This document shows, piece by piece, positions 12,003-23,744 of a stretch of 64,000 nt of DNA. The DNA is from Gordionus sp. m RMFG-2023. Taxonomy: Eukaryota > Nematomorpha > Gordioida > Chordodea > Parachordodidae. The stretch lies in contig NC_088777.1 of assembly GCF_954871325.1 (NCBI RefSeq), positions 6,611,366 to 6,675,365 on the forward strand. The letters are read 5' to 3'. Numbering within the stretch: position 1 is the stretch's first letter; each line of letters starts with the position of its first letter. The notes under the pieces were generated by a model, which was not told the DNA's origin, did not search any database, and worked only from the letters and a program-made list of their open reading frames with translations. A program made the position numbers and the translations under genes.

Positions 12003-12262
12003 CTACGAAAAAGTGTTGAACGGCTTTATTTGAGCTGATTTTTTAGAGTGAACACAATGTTTGTTCCAGAAAAACATTACGAAAACCTCACGATTTTGCT
12101 CATACATGCCACAATGGTTTGCGCATCTATTAGCCAAATCACAAGCAATTTTTTGACTCAAATCGAATTTAGTAACAACACTAAACTGAGATAATAAAAA
12201 AGTCTCGAGATTTGTTCAGAGATGTAGTCAATTTTATTGAAGCTAACCCGGGTAAAAAAAAC
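12003..12262 (-). CDS. Candidate gene end: cysteine-rich secreted-type protein, with a 15-nt microexon
   Basis: The minus-strand exon 12185-12003 follows a strong acceptor (CTTTTTTATTATCTCAG). It reads 60 codons in phase 0 to a TAG: KFDLSQKIACDLANRCANHC at its start, then GMYEQNREVF and WNKHCVHSKK. Four cysteines in about 30 residues and higher G+C than the flanks support coding. A GTAATG donor after NREVF at 12080 offers an alternative, shorter exon (12185-12081). About 60 bases upstream lies a possible 15-base microexon (12262-12248, VFFTR) with AG/GT borders and matching phase 0. Upstream exons were not found, and I cannot assign a family. Confidence 0.5.
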
Positions 12263-12470
12263 CTAAGAAAAATCTCTTTATTTTAGAATAGAAAATTTAA
12301 TTTGAATATTAAAAAATATAGCTATCTTTTAAAAGTGCAGAAAACAAAAAAGTGACTATTTGTTGATAAGTTTAAGTTAGATAGTATTATATTATAATGT
12401 TTAGAAATAGGTAGATAATAATTTAATTTCTTTCTCTTTTTAAAATCCCCAATTTTTTTCCTTTATGCAG

Positions 12471-12581
12471 TTTCTATCCGTCAGGTATTTTTACCTTAGC
12501 TTTTTTCATTTAATATTTTTACAGGCTTATTCAGGGGGATTCAGAGTATTAGTGCATGCACGATATCAATTTTTCGATTAA
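12471..12581 (+). CDS. Candidate 14-nt microexon plus short terminal exon
   Basis: A strong acceptor (TTTCCTTTATGCAG) is followed by 14 bases and a GTATTT donor (12471-12484). A second good acceptor (ATTTTTACAG) opens 12525-12581, reading AYSGGFRVLVHARYQFFD and a stop. Phases agree (1 to 0). GGFRVLVH recalls the G(L/F)RVL(V/L)H motif of DEG/ENaC channel subunits, but that motif alone is weak and no other channel exon was seen nearby. Confidence 0.25.
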   Translation, partial: FLSVRYFYLSFFHLIFLQAYSGGFRVLVHARYQFFD

Positions 12582-12599
12582 TTTAGGATAGCCAAAAAG

Positions 12600-14820
12600 T
12601 TATGTAAAATTAACACTATTTATCAATAACCATAATTATATAAACTTAATTTTTCAGGTTTCCCAAGTGTAGTGTTTATAGTATAAAATATTTTTTAATT
12701 TAATATTAAAAAATTGTCTTAGAATTTATTTATATTATTTAAATATTTAAATAAAAGTCCACTGGGCCCAGTTCGACTAAATAAAAAAATTATTATGTAA
12801 TATAATTATGCTGATATAAATGAATAATATTTAAATTAATATAATGCATTTGCAGATTTTTGCATTCAAAAAAGAAAAAAGTCCTAAAATGTGTAAATTC
12901 CTTATCAAAAAAATGAAAAGATCTAGGCAAAAAAAAAAATCAAAATATCCCATCAAAAGAGAATAGGGTAAATTAAATAAGAAAAGGGTTTTGTATAAAG
13001 AAAAGTTTCAATCAAAAAAAGGGAAATTATCATTTTTTAAAAAAAAATCTTTATATTTTTTTCTCTTCTTTTAAAAATCTGAAATGTAAATTATATTTTT
13101 AGTTATCTTTAATTTTCTTTCTTCTAGTTCTGAATTCAACGTTAGCTTATTAAGCGAAGCGAAATAGTCAAAATATTTAACTTAATTTTGATGGTTGATG
13201 TTCTAAGAAAAATATTCTCCATGCCTCTGATCATTTATTTAATAATCATTGTCCTAGAATAGTTGTATTTTATTTGTTAATTCTGTGATTTTTCTACAAT
13301 TTCTTATTTTTATTTTGTCATTTTTTAATCATTCCTTACATTTTTTTATTTTATCTCATTACAATTGCTAGAAATAAAGTAATTGTTCAGCAATACAAAC
13401 AGTTATTTATTGTATTCGAAAGCCTAAAAATAAACAAACCTGTGCAGTGCCGGTTTTTTGTAAAACCCTAGCTCGGTTGAATCTATTTCTCGATCGTAAT
13501 AAGATAAAGATGAAAAATATATAAAATAAAAATAATTAAGAATAGATGAATAATTATTGACAGAAAGAAAATGAATTAATATTTAAAAAAAATGAAAATT
13601 TAAGATTATAAATCTAAAAGAAGAATAAGAAAATTAAAAATAAGAAAAAAATAATATCAATGGATAAAACATGGAATATAGATGAAAATATAAAATTAAA
13701 TAGAGATCACAATAGGTTTCAAAAAATTTTGAGAAAACTAATCTAACAGGATTATCGATTATAATATATTACAATTTTCTATTTTCAAACTTTCCCTATT
13801 CTAGTAACTTTTAATTATTTTAATCAAACATTTTCATTTATCATTTTCTGATCAGATTTTTTATTTATTGACTATTTATATTATTTAATAGGCCCTGTGA
13901 CGCATTTTCTTGCCTTCTATTAAGCTTATCTCCCATAAAACTGAGTTTAATCCATTGAATCTTTCAATTTTTCCTTTATTTATTTAGATTCTTAGAAAAT
14001 ATAAAAATTTGGAGTCTATATTTCATTCCCAGGATTTATTTCCTTTCCGATCCTGAACTTTTGAGATATAGATAAAGGGTTAATTCCCTTGTTGATCCCC
14101 TAAATATTTAAAAATATTTAGGATTACCCTCTATTTGAGCGTTCCGTTTAATTTCTACACTACTCGTAGAAGATCTTGTCAATTTAGAATTCTCAAATCT
14201 AGAAAATTGATACAAGATCGAGGCTATCTCTATTCATAATCTCGGCTTCGACCTGTCTCCAAAAACTGTAGAATCTCAAAATTAGGAATTTACATTAAAT
14301 ATATTAAAATAAAAATAAAAATACTCCACGAAAAGGAAATATAAATACAAACAAATTTTATATTTTAATAAAAACTAGATATACTAATAAAAATATTTCA
14401 AAAAAAATATTTAAATACATATGATTTGAAGAATACTTTTTAGAAATCGTTAATTTTTTTTCAATTTTTAAACAAAAGATAATAATTAATAGAAATTAGT
14501 TACTAGTGTTTATAAAAAAAAATAATATATATTAATTATTAAATTCTTTCCCAAACTTCACTCCCCCCTTCAAAATGTCGAATGATGAATTATTATAAAA
14601 TATTTTGGACCAACTTTATATTAATTCATACAATGATATAACTGAATGATTAGGTTCTCCGGATGTTGTGTTGGCTGTGATTGAAGTTGTAATGTTAACT
14701 GTGATAGAATTTTAAGTATTATTTTTACAATTTTGGTACATTATAATTAAAATTTAATAAAAGTAAATCATTAATGTTCTTATATCCAGGCATAACAAGC
14801 AATTTTCAAGTAAAAGAATT
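12600..14820. other. AT-rich DNA with an unidentified G+C-richer patch
   Basis: Mostly simple AT sequence. The stretch 13880-14280 is less AT-biased and pyrimidine-rich on the plus strand, as a decayed minus-strand coding sequence would be. I find no frame or motif that holds together; an old transposon remnant is the best guess. Confidence 0.35.
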
Positions 14821-14840
14821 GGGGGGGGGGGGGGGGGGGG
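14821..14840. repeat. G20 homopolymer
   Basis: Twenty consecutive G residues, followed shortly by a purine-rich tail (GAGAGGGAGGG), in otherwise AT-rich DNA. Similar runs occur at 21116-21127 (C12), 30771-30784 (G14), 36991-37009 (G19), 53378-53390 and 57333-57345 (C). Confidence 0.95.
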
Positions 14841-15088
14841 TGTTTATTTGAGAGGGAGGGTATAATATTTTTTTGAAATAAAACAAATAGTCAGACCTTT
14901 ATAAAAAATTTTATATTTATAGATAATTTTAAAATATAAAAAAAATATGTATATATACAAAAAATATTCTCTAATATGACGATATATATTATTAAATTTT
15001 AATAAAAGAATAAAAAGCTAAATTTTTTTCATAAGTCATTAGAAATAAATTTTGTTTTCGTTATCGTCTCCTATGCTTGATAAATTAC

Positions 15089-15141
15089 TTTGAGTATAAA
15101 TGAGGTCTCAAAAGAAGCAGCTGACATCCCAATAATAGTTA
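15089..15141 (-). CDS. Candidate internal exon
   Basis: On the minus strand, an acceptor ending TGCTATTCAG, 53 bases open in phase 1 (TIIGMSAASFETSFILK), then CTCAAA/GTAATT in phase 0. It reads like a real protein segment, but is short, has no confirmed neighbour and matches no family I know. Confidence 0.28.
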
Positions 15142-15182
15142 CTGAATAGCATTTATATAATTCTTTAAATAAATATAATACT

Positions 15183-15262
15183 TTTTTTATACATAATAAT
15201 AATAATAATTTTTTTATACATAATACTAATAATATTTTTTTATACATAATACTAATTAATAA
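15183..15262. repeat. Three-copy tandem repeat, ~25-30 bp
   Basis: TTTTTTATACATAATA followed by CTAATAAT-type sequence occurs three times in a row. Imperfect minisatellite. Confidence 0.8.
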
Positions 15263-16287
15263 TATTTTTAAAATAATATCATCATCCTATGTCAATCGCT
15301 AATAATCCCTTTTGATTTTCATTTTATGATTTAATGTTTCAATATTAAAGTTTAACAAGGACGCATTAGGGTCATTCTGCAATAATTAGATCAAGTGGGA
15401 AAAAAGTATTAAAATTACTAGGTTATCATCATCGACATTAAATCCTTCTAAAAAAAGTTTAACAAAATAATTAATTATTTCCTTTTTAGGAAATTATTGG
15501 AGTCATTTTACGATCACATTTTAATTTGGTATCAATTAAAAAATCATGAAATATTAGGCGTTTTATGAACACTTGGGTATTGGGGGTAGGATATCGATTT
15601 GATATAATATTCATACCTTCATATTTACAAAAAATATTTCCACCTTATAGCATCCACTCTATTAGTTTGAACTGATTGAAAATACCTAAATGGATCAATT
15701 ATTGCTAATATTTTACAAATCATTAAGGCCAATAGATTATAATTTATTTATTTATTGAGACAAACCCATGATATTAAATAAATTATGAGACTTCTGAGTT
15801 TAAAATTCTTTTATCAACTTCAAAATTCTAACAAAATTACAAGATATTGCCAAGTTAATAATCCATCTCTTGTTTATCAAGTCACTTAAGAGACTTCTTT
15901 ATATTTAGAGGATATATTAAAACACCTAAAGAATTGTACAATTTTTTTGTTATATTAAAAAAATTAAAAATTACTGAAATATTTTTATATCAATTATTAA
16001 CAAGGAGATGCAACTTGTAATTGAAACAATGTATATCTTTTTATTAATTTCTTTGGAGCAAAGTTTGCACTCCTCCATTGTTTTCAGCAGAATTTTTAAA
16101 TCAATTTTTCCTATTAATTCTCTTGAATTTTTGCACAAATACATATCGAATGATCAAATATTTACAGCCTGTTAAATCTTTTGTCTCATCAGCCTTAAGA
16201 CATAAAAAAATTTCATCTCACTTTTGTTATAATTTGTTTCCAACACCATTTCTGCCGTAATATATATGATTTTATTTTGATTTAAAG

Positions 16288-17238
16288 GTGTTGTGCGTTG
16301 GGCATTTTTAGGTATTGATCTTATAACTTAAAATATTTTTAACCTTTTTACAGGTGAAGGAACAACTAAAAGTCTTTCTGCAGCATATTATAGTAAGATC
16401 AGACCCAAAGTAAGGTTATAAATTAAATAAAGATTTTTAAGTTGATGATTCACCAAGATTTTGATATTTCTATATCCTTCTTTATATTACTTATTTTATT
16501 CAAGTATATTTTCATGTTTTAATAACATATTTTTCTAAGAATATTTGTTTTTTTATTAAAATTAAATGGTTAATTAAATATAAAAAAAAATTTTTTAATT
16601 TGGGGACCTGAAATATTTATGGAAAACATTCCTGTAGGCCAAAAATACGTCGAATATCAGGTTTAGAGATTAAATTATTTGAGAGATGCCCCCCACGTGA
16701 TTTCCCTTAGCTAAGGCAATGCTGATAACTACAAAAATTACAAAATGAAAATAGTAAGCGTAAGCGCATGAACAATAGATAGTTTTATTCTAAAAAATAT
16801 TAGTTAAGAAGTTAAATAAATAATTTTAAAGAAATTGATATACTTATCGTAAACATAATAATATACCTGGAGGTCTAGTTTTAGACTTAACTTTAATAAA
16901 AATTTCAGTTTAATAAAGAAATCGATAATTTTTCCTCTAATTTAGGCAATATTTTGATAATTAAATGTCATTTATAATAAAATTGTTTAAATAGAATGTA
17001 ATGAATATTTCAGGATCTTAGTATAATTAAATACTATGCATCTATAGACGAATATCCACTTTACGGTGCACCAAGGGATGGGAAAGTGAGAAATTTACAT
17101 CCCCATGGCAAATATTCCTATTCTTTTAAACATAATTTCGTAAATAATTTTAAAAAAAATTATTTTTATATAAAAAATAGTTAGAAACCTAAATTATTTT
17201 ATAAAATTATTTATCAGGCAGAAGTTTACGAGAATTAA
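16288..17238 (+). CDS. Candidate multi-exon host gene fragment, unidentified
   Basis: Four plus-strand exons chain with agreeing phases: 16288-16311, 16354-16409, 17014-17085 and 17218-17238 (TAA). They read VVRWAFLG, EGTTKSLSAAYYSKIRPK, DLSIIKYYASIDEYPLYGA and onward to AEVYEN. Introns are 42, 604 and 132 bases, each GT..AG, with good pyrimidine tracts at 16353 and 17013. Another exon candidate upstream, 16168-16258, starts after ATATTTACAG (PVKSFVSSALRHKKISSHF); it fits only with a weak alternative donor. The string reads like a globular enzyme or receptor end, but I cannot name it. Each exon alone is weak; the phase agreement is the argument. Confidence 0.42.
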
Positions 17239-19598
17239 ATTTAAATATTCCAAAAAAACTTTATGGCTGAAAAACTTATGTAATAGTGCCCTCCCCCCTT
17301 AATAAAATATTGGATACGCCTATTCTACTTCAAATAAAAAACATGATTGAAGTTATAGTTCAAGTTGAGAAAATTATATTTAACTTATCTTTTGAAAGGA
17401 TTATCAGACTATCCAAACTAGAATATTTATTATATCCCATTATTGGCATATTCAAAAATCAATGAGTAATAAAAATTTAGTTATTACATTACCAATAGGT
17501 TTGGACAATTACAAGGAGTTTAGTAATATATGATAATTAATAATGATCAACTGAAATATTTACAGTAAATTTGATGTATGAACAAGAGAACAAAAGGATA
17601 AAGATCAAAAAAAAGATCTAGAAATAATAGTAAAACTGAAACTAGGAACGATCCTGAGTAGTTTTTAATTGTCTAATATATAGCACAGTATCTCCAAAAT
17701 TCTTTTTCTATTTTAAAATTTTTCTTATGGATGAATCGATACTTAATTTTGTTTAGTCTGACTATATATTATTAAGAACATACTTATGTATTTATATAAT
17801 GATATACTTGAATATCTAGATATTTTGATCGTACCATTACCTGTGGGAAAATTTTAGGTATTTTATTTTTATATTTTAGAATAGAAATATATTAATAAAG
17901 TTATTTAAAAAAGTAAAAAATATATTGATTCATAAATTATTATAAAAAGTTTCTTTAAACATGTTATTTTCAAGTCTGAAAATTCTTGCCTTCATGTTAA
18001 CACCGGTAAGGGGGGGGAGAAGAGGTGTATTTGGATAATTAATATAGGTTTAAAAGTTTCTCGTGATATTCTGGGATAGAGTTGATTTATCGTTGGCCCT
18101 AGAATAGTTGCTAATGGAGTTAATGTTTGGCATTAATACTTAAAATAAAAGAGAGCAATAAAATAAAAATGTAAATAATTTAGTTATTTGAAATGAAAGA
18201 TTTGAGTATCTAAATATTATAACTCTAACGGGTTTGAGTTAGAGTTTATATAATTTATTGAAGAATAGGAAGGTAAATATTGCAGCTGAGTACAAGAATA
18301 AATAGATTGAGGCTCTAAGGGAGAAATATTAGAAATTTGTCACCAAATTTGGTAAATGAAATAATAATGGCTGTTAGATGTAAACTATGAAAATTTGATA
18401 TTGAATGTTGTGTGCTTATGTTCAACAGTAAGATGTTTAGAAAGAAGTATTCAGGAAATTAAATATGATACTTAAATCTGCATATTAGATCATCATAATA
18501 GCTGCAGATTTTATTCTTTTTGGAATAAGTGAAAGAGAAAAATATCATAGTATAAAGAGATTTGGCAAGATAGGAGGAGTCTATCAAGATTGCTTTAGAC
18601 ATTTGTAAAGATCGGAAATATCTTGATGAAAAAATTAAATACCTCATTATATATATATATGTGTTAATATGCAAATCAGATAGGATTTGATCGGTAATAG
18701 ATATGTTAGAGAGATGTATGAGGTTACAGAGAAAACAAAATATATGTTTGTACAGATTGAAGATAAACGATGGGTCTATATAAGTTGGCTAACACTTTTA
18801 GAGATCCATTTAATAGAAGATTTTAATGTTCAAGGTAATTTATAAAGATTAGATCTATTAGATCAATTAAATAGTGGTGGATGTGAAAATAATTACAAAT
18901 AATTAGAGGAATCGTTACAGTCTCGGTCTCCAAATAAAAAAATAGAGAAATATTGTTAAAGATTGTGATTATATAATAATATTATTTCATCCCATGCTAA
19001 ATTAAATATAATTATTGTTAAAATAATGTTTTATCATCCTATGGAGTTATTATTGAATATTATAATATACCTTGGCTTTTTGACAACGTTTTTATACCTT
19101 TCATAGATTAATATAGATAAATTATGATGTGTTTTGTTTAAAATTTAGATTATTAAAATTATATTAAAATATAAATCCTTCAACTAATATAATAGAGGTA
19201 TTTATAAGAGCAGAAAATTGATAAGCCCTAGCTTGAATTGTGGAAAAATAAATTATTTTTTGGAACTTAAGAAATTACGATTAATAAATTCATATAATTT
19301 TAAAATTTGGAAATTCATATGAATTTATATTTATTATTCCTCAAAAATTTTATTCTAATATTATTTTATTAAAATCTAATATTTAATACATATACGTAAA
19401 TTTTACATCGATTAACAATATCGATTAATTAGACGATCAAAGTCTTTGATTTTAGATTAAAAACTCTGCATCGCTATGATAAAAGGTAGACACATTGATG
19501 GAAAGAGCCATAAACTTTAAGTATTGATAATATGTTGTTTTTTTTATTCTATTTTAAATTTAAATAACAAATAGAAAGTAACGATTGTTTCAGAATAG
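17239..19598. other. Intergenic with a decayed coding-like stretch
   Basis: The stretch 18050-18960 is purine-rich on the plus strand and less simple than its surroundings. Around 18690-18845 one frame is open for about 50 codons (RYVREMYEVTEKTKYMFVQI, then EDKRWVYISWLTLLE). It is probably an old transposon or pseudogene, of unknown family. The 17290-17330 segment (CCCTCCCCCCTTAATAAAAT) looks like the end of a MITE. Confidence 0.35.
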
Positions 19599-19833
19599 AA
19601 GAGACCTGCAGAGGTACCATTTACACGGCCTATATCCGGATTAAAAAAAAATTATCCCGCCCGGCTCGGATTTTTTTTAAAATTATTATATTTATTTTTA
19701 ATTTTTATAGCTATTAATGAGATTTAAATATTTGATTTTAAAATATATGGCCCGGCCAGGGTATAAAATTATTTTTTAATCCAGGCCCGGGTATATGTTA
19801 ATAAAGTCAAAACACTCCCAGCCTGGGTCTCTG
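19599..19833. mobile_element. GC-ended hAT-type MITE
   Basis: The left end GAGACCTGCAGAGGTACC is shared with the element at 58235 (CTGCAGAGGTACCATTT in both). The right end on the other strand reads CAGAGACCCAGGCTGGG. Inside, CCCGGCC/CCGGGC boxes are separated by T- and A-rich spacers. No clear target duplication. Non-autonomous. Confidence 0.6.
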
Positions 19834-21839
19834 ATAGATATATCATAATTCATTAGTAATATTTAAAAATTATATTATTATACTATAAATTATTTTCTTA
19901 GTTGAGAAATTCAATTAAAATTTCTATGATATTTATTAGAGTTAATGTTTTATTGCTTAATTAAATATTTTTAAAAAATCGAATTAAATTATAGATGTAT
20001 ATTTATAAAATAATAAAAAAATTTTTTATATAAAATTAGCAATAAGCAATATATTCTTACCAGGAGCTTCTATTAACAAATATCATAAATTATTATAATG
20101 GATTTATGATAATATCCCTCGAAATGTAAATTTCTTTGGAAAAAATTTTTCATAAAAATGAAATTCTAATTTCCTAAAAAATTTAGGGAAGTTAGTGAAA
20201 ATGCTTTTGTACCACGTTCTGCAAAATTTCTCATATTTTACCCTATATATTAATCAAAGATACATTTGATTAGGTTAAATCTCTGAGTTATTTAATTATA
20301 TCTAATTTTAGCCATTATATGGCAACATTTGAAAAATCGTCGTATAATACAACATTTTATAATATTTTTAAAAAATCAAATCGCTCATTATAAGAATAAT
20401 AAGTGAGATTCATTTATGGTTACTCTTATAAATTTTATTGAAGATGTTAGGTAATAAAAAAAGGTAGATTAAAAACATTGAATGATATAGTGCGGAAGAA
20501 AGAACATTATAAATTAATTACTTTAAAAATAATAATTTTTGCTATAATTTTATTTTCTACGGTAAAAAAATTTCGAGGAAAACATAAATTATTTGATATT
20601 CCCTGATAAAATTTCTCAATTTAAATCCATTATAAGCATGCTTTGATTTGAGTGTCCTAAAATTTGTGATATTAAACTAAAAAAAATTACCGTGCGATAA
20701 TTCTATATAAGCTAATAAAATTGTGAAGAACAAGATATGATGGAAAAACATCTCAAAGGGAAAATAAAATAATTTCAATTTAAGTTTAATAAAATTTAAA
20801 AATGATAAAAATAAATTTATCTTAAAAGATAGATTATGAACTCGTCTACATTAAAATTCAGCAAAAACATTATTTTGTTTAAGTGACCCTAAACCAAATT
20901 TTATAAATATTATCATGAACTACTAACACATTGTATTATTTAACCTTTTATAGTAAACAATTGGTTTAACTAAGCATTATTTAAGTATATTTAATACTTA
21001 TATGCATTAAAATTATATTATATTAATTGAAACTTAATTGATAAAAAATGGGTTGAAATAATTGCAAAATAAAAAATATATTAAAGAGATGTAAATATTT
21101 TTATTTAAAAATTTACCCCCCCCCCCCTTTTCCCCTTTATGTGAAGACATTGAGTATATTAATTAAATTTAAGACTCAAGATGAAAATAATATTCTGAAG
21201 GGTTTATTATATTTTCTAAGAAATTTATTCGTAAATTAAAATTTTTACTTAGTAAATTTATTATTTTGGAATTTAGTAAAAATTGTTTAAGTAGGTGTAA
21301 TTTTGAGATTGGAAAAAAATATATGCTGAAGCTCAAACCATGCATAAGTATTAATTATTGGCTTAACTTTCGGAGTTATTCCTTGCTAAAGCAAACTTCC
21401 TTAAATCGCCTTTATAATATTAGATTCAGATTCCTATCATATTTTTTGAAAATATAACTAATATCTTATATCAAGTAAACATAAAATAACAAAGATCGTA
21501 ATAGGATTCAAAAAATTTTGAATTGGATAAACACTTTCACTTAGATGCAATCTATTTTTGACTCGCCCTTCAAAATTCTATAAAGACACTTATAATCTGT
21601 GGTTAGTGACTGGCAAAACTGATTGATGAATTTATAAATATTAAATACTCATAAGACAATAAATATTGCGTAACCCATTTAAATAATGAACTCAATGACT
21701 AATATATTATTAATAAATCCTGAATTCCTTGTCTGGATATTATTAGACTTCGTAGAAAAACATAGATCAGGATTAACAAAAAAATACATTCCAATAATAT
21801 TTTATAAACATTAAAATATAATATTAAAAAGTATCGAGG
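19834..21839. other. AT-rich DNA, nothing identified
   Basis: No gene, tandem array or element boundary that I can defend. A C12 run lies at 21116-21127 next to TTTTCCCC. An open frame at 21266-21457 has no protein-like features or splice sites. Confidence 0.4.
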
Positions 21840-22680
21840 CCTCTTAACCGAAGGGTCTTAGTATGGGAAAGGTAGTTATTAACAACACAATGATATAGAT
21901 ATAAAAAGAACGATTGAAACATCTTTTGATTGAAGATAATTATATTTTGTTTATTTGGAACTTGGTCTAGGATGGGCAAAGGAAGTTTCCGGGATTATAA
22001 AATCAAAATATGGGTATCAAATAAAAGTTATTTAAAATATCTTTTGATTGCAATGGTCATTATCATTCTAAATTATCGGAATTAGGTTACAGGGAATAAG
22101 ATATTTTTAATTGTTTTTATAATATAAATGATATATAATGGAAGTAAATGAAAGCTATTTAAATTAGAGATCTGCAAAGTTAGGCTTGAGCGTAATTCTA
22201 TTTAAAATAATCGGGTTCGTGCCGGGACTAATATTTTTAAAAAATTTGGACCGGGTCTGGTCGTAGAAATTAAATATATCTAAATTTATCAATTTTATAT
22301 TGAATTTTTTATATAAAATAAAAATTTTTGATTTTATTTATTGAAACAAAACGCTAGATAACATATGTCTTTTATTTTGAGTAATTATAAAAATTAATTT
22401 TTATATTTAAATAAATTCGGCCAAGCCGAGCTTGAAAAATTAGGCCCGATGTAGATCACTAATTTAAATATCAATCCCCTTGATAGTATTCATATGGGTT
22501 ATCCTTGATTTTAGATGGAGGATGCGGTAGCGAGATTTGAGGGTTTAAACATAAAAATTTAATAATGGTGTCAAATAAAAGGTAGTTAAATTAAAAATTG
22601 TAATCTTCTATGCTATAAAATTTTATTACTGGTATTAAATGAAAGTAATTTTTATTTTTGATTGTTTTTAGGTAGATAAA
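21840..22680. repeat. Degenerate tandem repeat, period ~115 bp, with a MITE inside
   Basis: The phrase GGTATCAAATAAAAGTTATT, with a following ATCTTTTGATTG, recurs in variant form near 21900, 22015, 22130, 22565 and 22635. A MITE (22165-22461) interrupts the series. Copies are strongly diverged. Confidence 0.5.
22165..22461. mobile_element. GC-ended hAT MITE with perfect 8-bp target duplication
   Basis: The element begins TAGAGATCTGCAAAGTTAGG and its other end reads TAGTGATCTACATCGGGCC. Both flanks are ATTTAAAT (22157-22164 and 22462-22469), an exact 8-bp duplication typical of hAT. The 297-bp interior has GGGTT/CCGGG boxes as in the copies at 19.6, 29.4 and 58.2 kb, and no coding sequence. 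Confidence 0.85.
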
Positions 22681-23145
22681 TATATCTCCAAGTGAGTCGT
22701 TCTAGGTCTTAGCAATTGAAAAACATTTTTATAACATAAATTCACTCTGATTATAGATTTTGTAAGTAAGTATAATAATTACAACACCAGTAAAGAGAAT
22801 CTATAATGCAATTTGATTTATAATGTCATTTTAAACTTATTTAAAGCTATGTACCGATGGTTTATTTAGAGCCTCTAAAAATTTGAAGATAGAATAATAC
22901 ATTCGCGTATCAAAAATTTTTCCATGGCTAGGGGTTCGCCCCCAAACCTACTTAGCTGGCCTTGTGCATAAAATATTGCTTACATAATAATTAAAAAAAA
23001 CAAGTTATTATAATTCTCATCAAATTCAATACTATTCAAAAAATTTATCAATAATTATATATGAAGTGATATTTGATTTTCGTTGAGAATTTGTAAATAT
23101 TAAGTTGGAAAAGGTCCTTCCTTTCATTCGTATATTTTGCAATAG

Positions 23146-23379
23146 GCAAACATGCGTGAATATAAAATAGCTTCAAAATATATAGAAATTGTGGAAAAAT
23201 TTCTTACATCGAGAGGTGCATCAATAGTATGTTCAGGCAAAATAAACAAACATGGAAAATATTTATGCTACAATTCAAATTTATTGGTTAAAATAATTTC
23301 TGTACAGGAGAAGAATAAAATTTTGCTAAATATTTTATTTTACCAATAGTAGCATCGGATAACTTCGAAGGGTCTATAG
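23146..23379 (+). CDS. Candidate pair of exons, unidentified
   Basis: After an acceptor ending GCAATAG, 23146 reads ANMREYKIASKYIEIVEKFL in phase 0. With the AGAG/GTGCAT donor at 23215 it ends in phase 1. This fits a second small exon 23350-23379 (ASDNFEGSI; acceptor ACCAATAG, donor ATAG/GTAAAA). A better-looking donor (GTATGT at 23227) would not fit that phase. The first frame also runs open to 23349 without splicing. The protein is unknown. Confidence 0.27.
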
Positions 23380-23744
23380 GTAAAAAAAAAAATTTTAAAT
23401 TGTTTAAAATTTTTTTTTATCTATAAAGCATACTTTTATTTGCGATAAAAAAGGGTCATAAAATAGAATGAAATTTGATATTTTATAATATTCTACAATC
23501 GATATTTATATCGTTTCTTAATAATTGCCTAGGCACGAGTCTAGGTTTAATTAATGTTATGTCTTATGATTTGGCTTTAGATTTAATGGCTAGATAAATA
23601 TGATGAAAATATTGATCTATATTTATCCTTACTATATTTATTTGTTCGTATATAATTTACTCTAAATTAATCACCTTAACCAAATGCATTGGTTTTTATG
23701 ATTTATACAAATAGGTATAAGAAAATAATTTATTTTTACAATTA

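Noticed and set aside
18459-18674. Minus-strand 71-codon frame
   Set aside because: No motif, no splice sites, low-complexity Tyr/Ile/Ser content.
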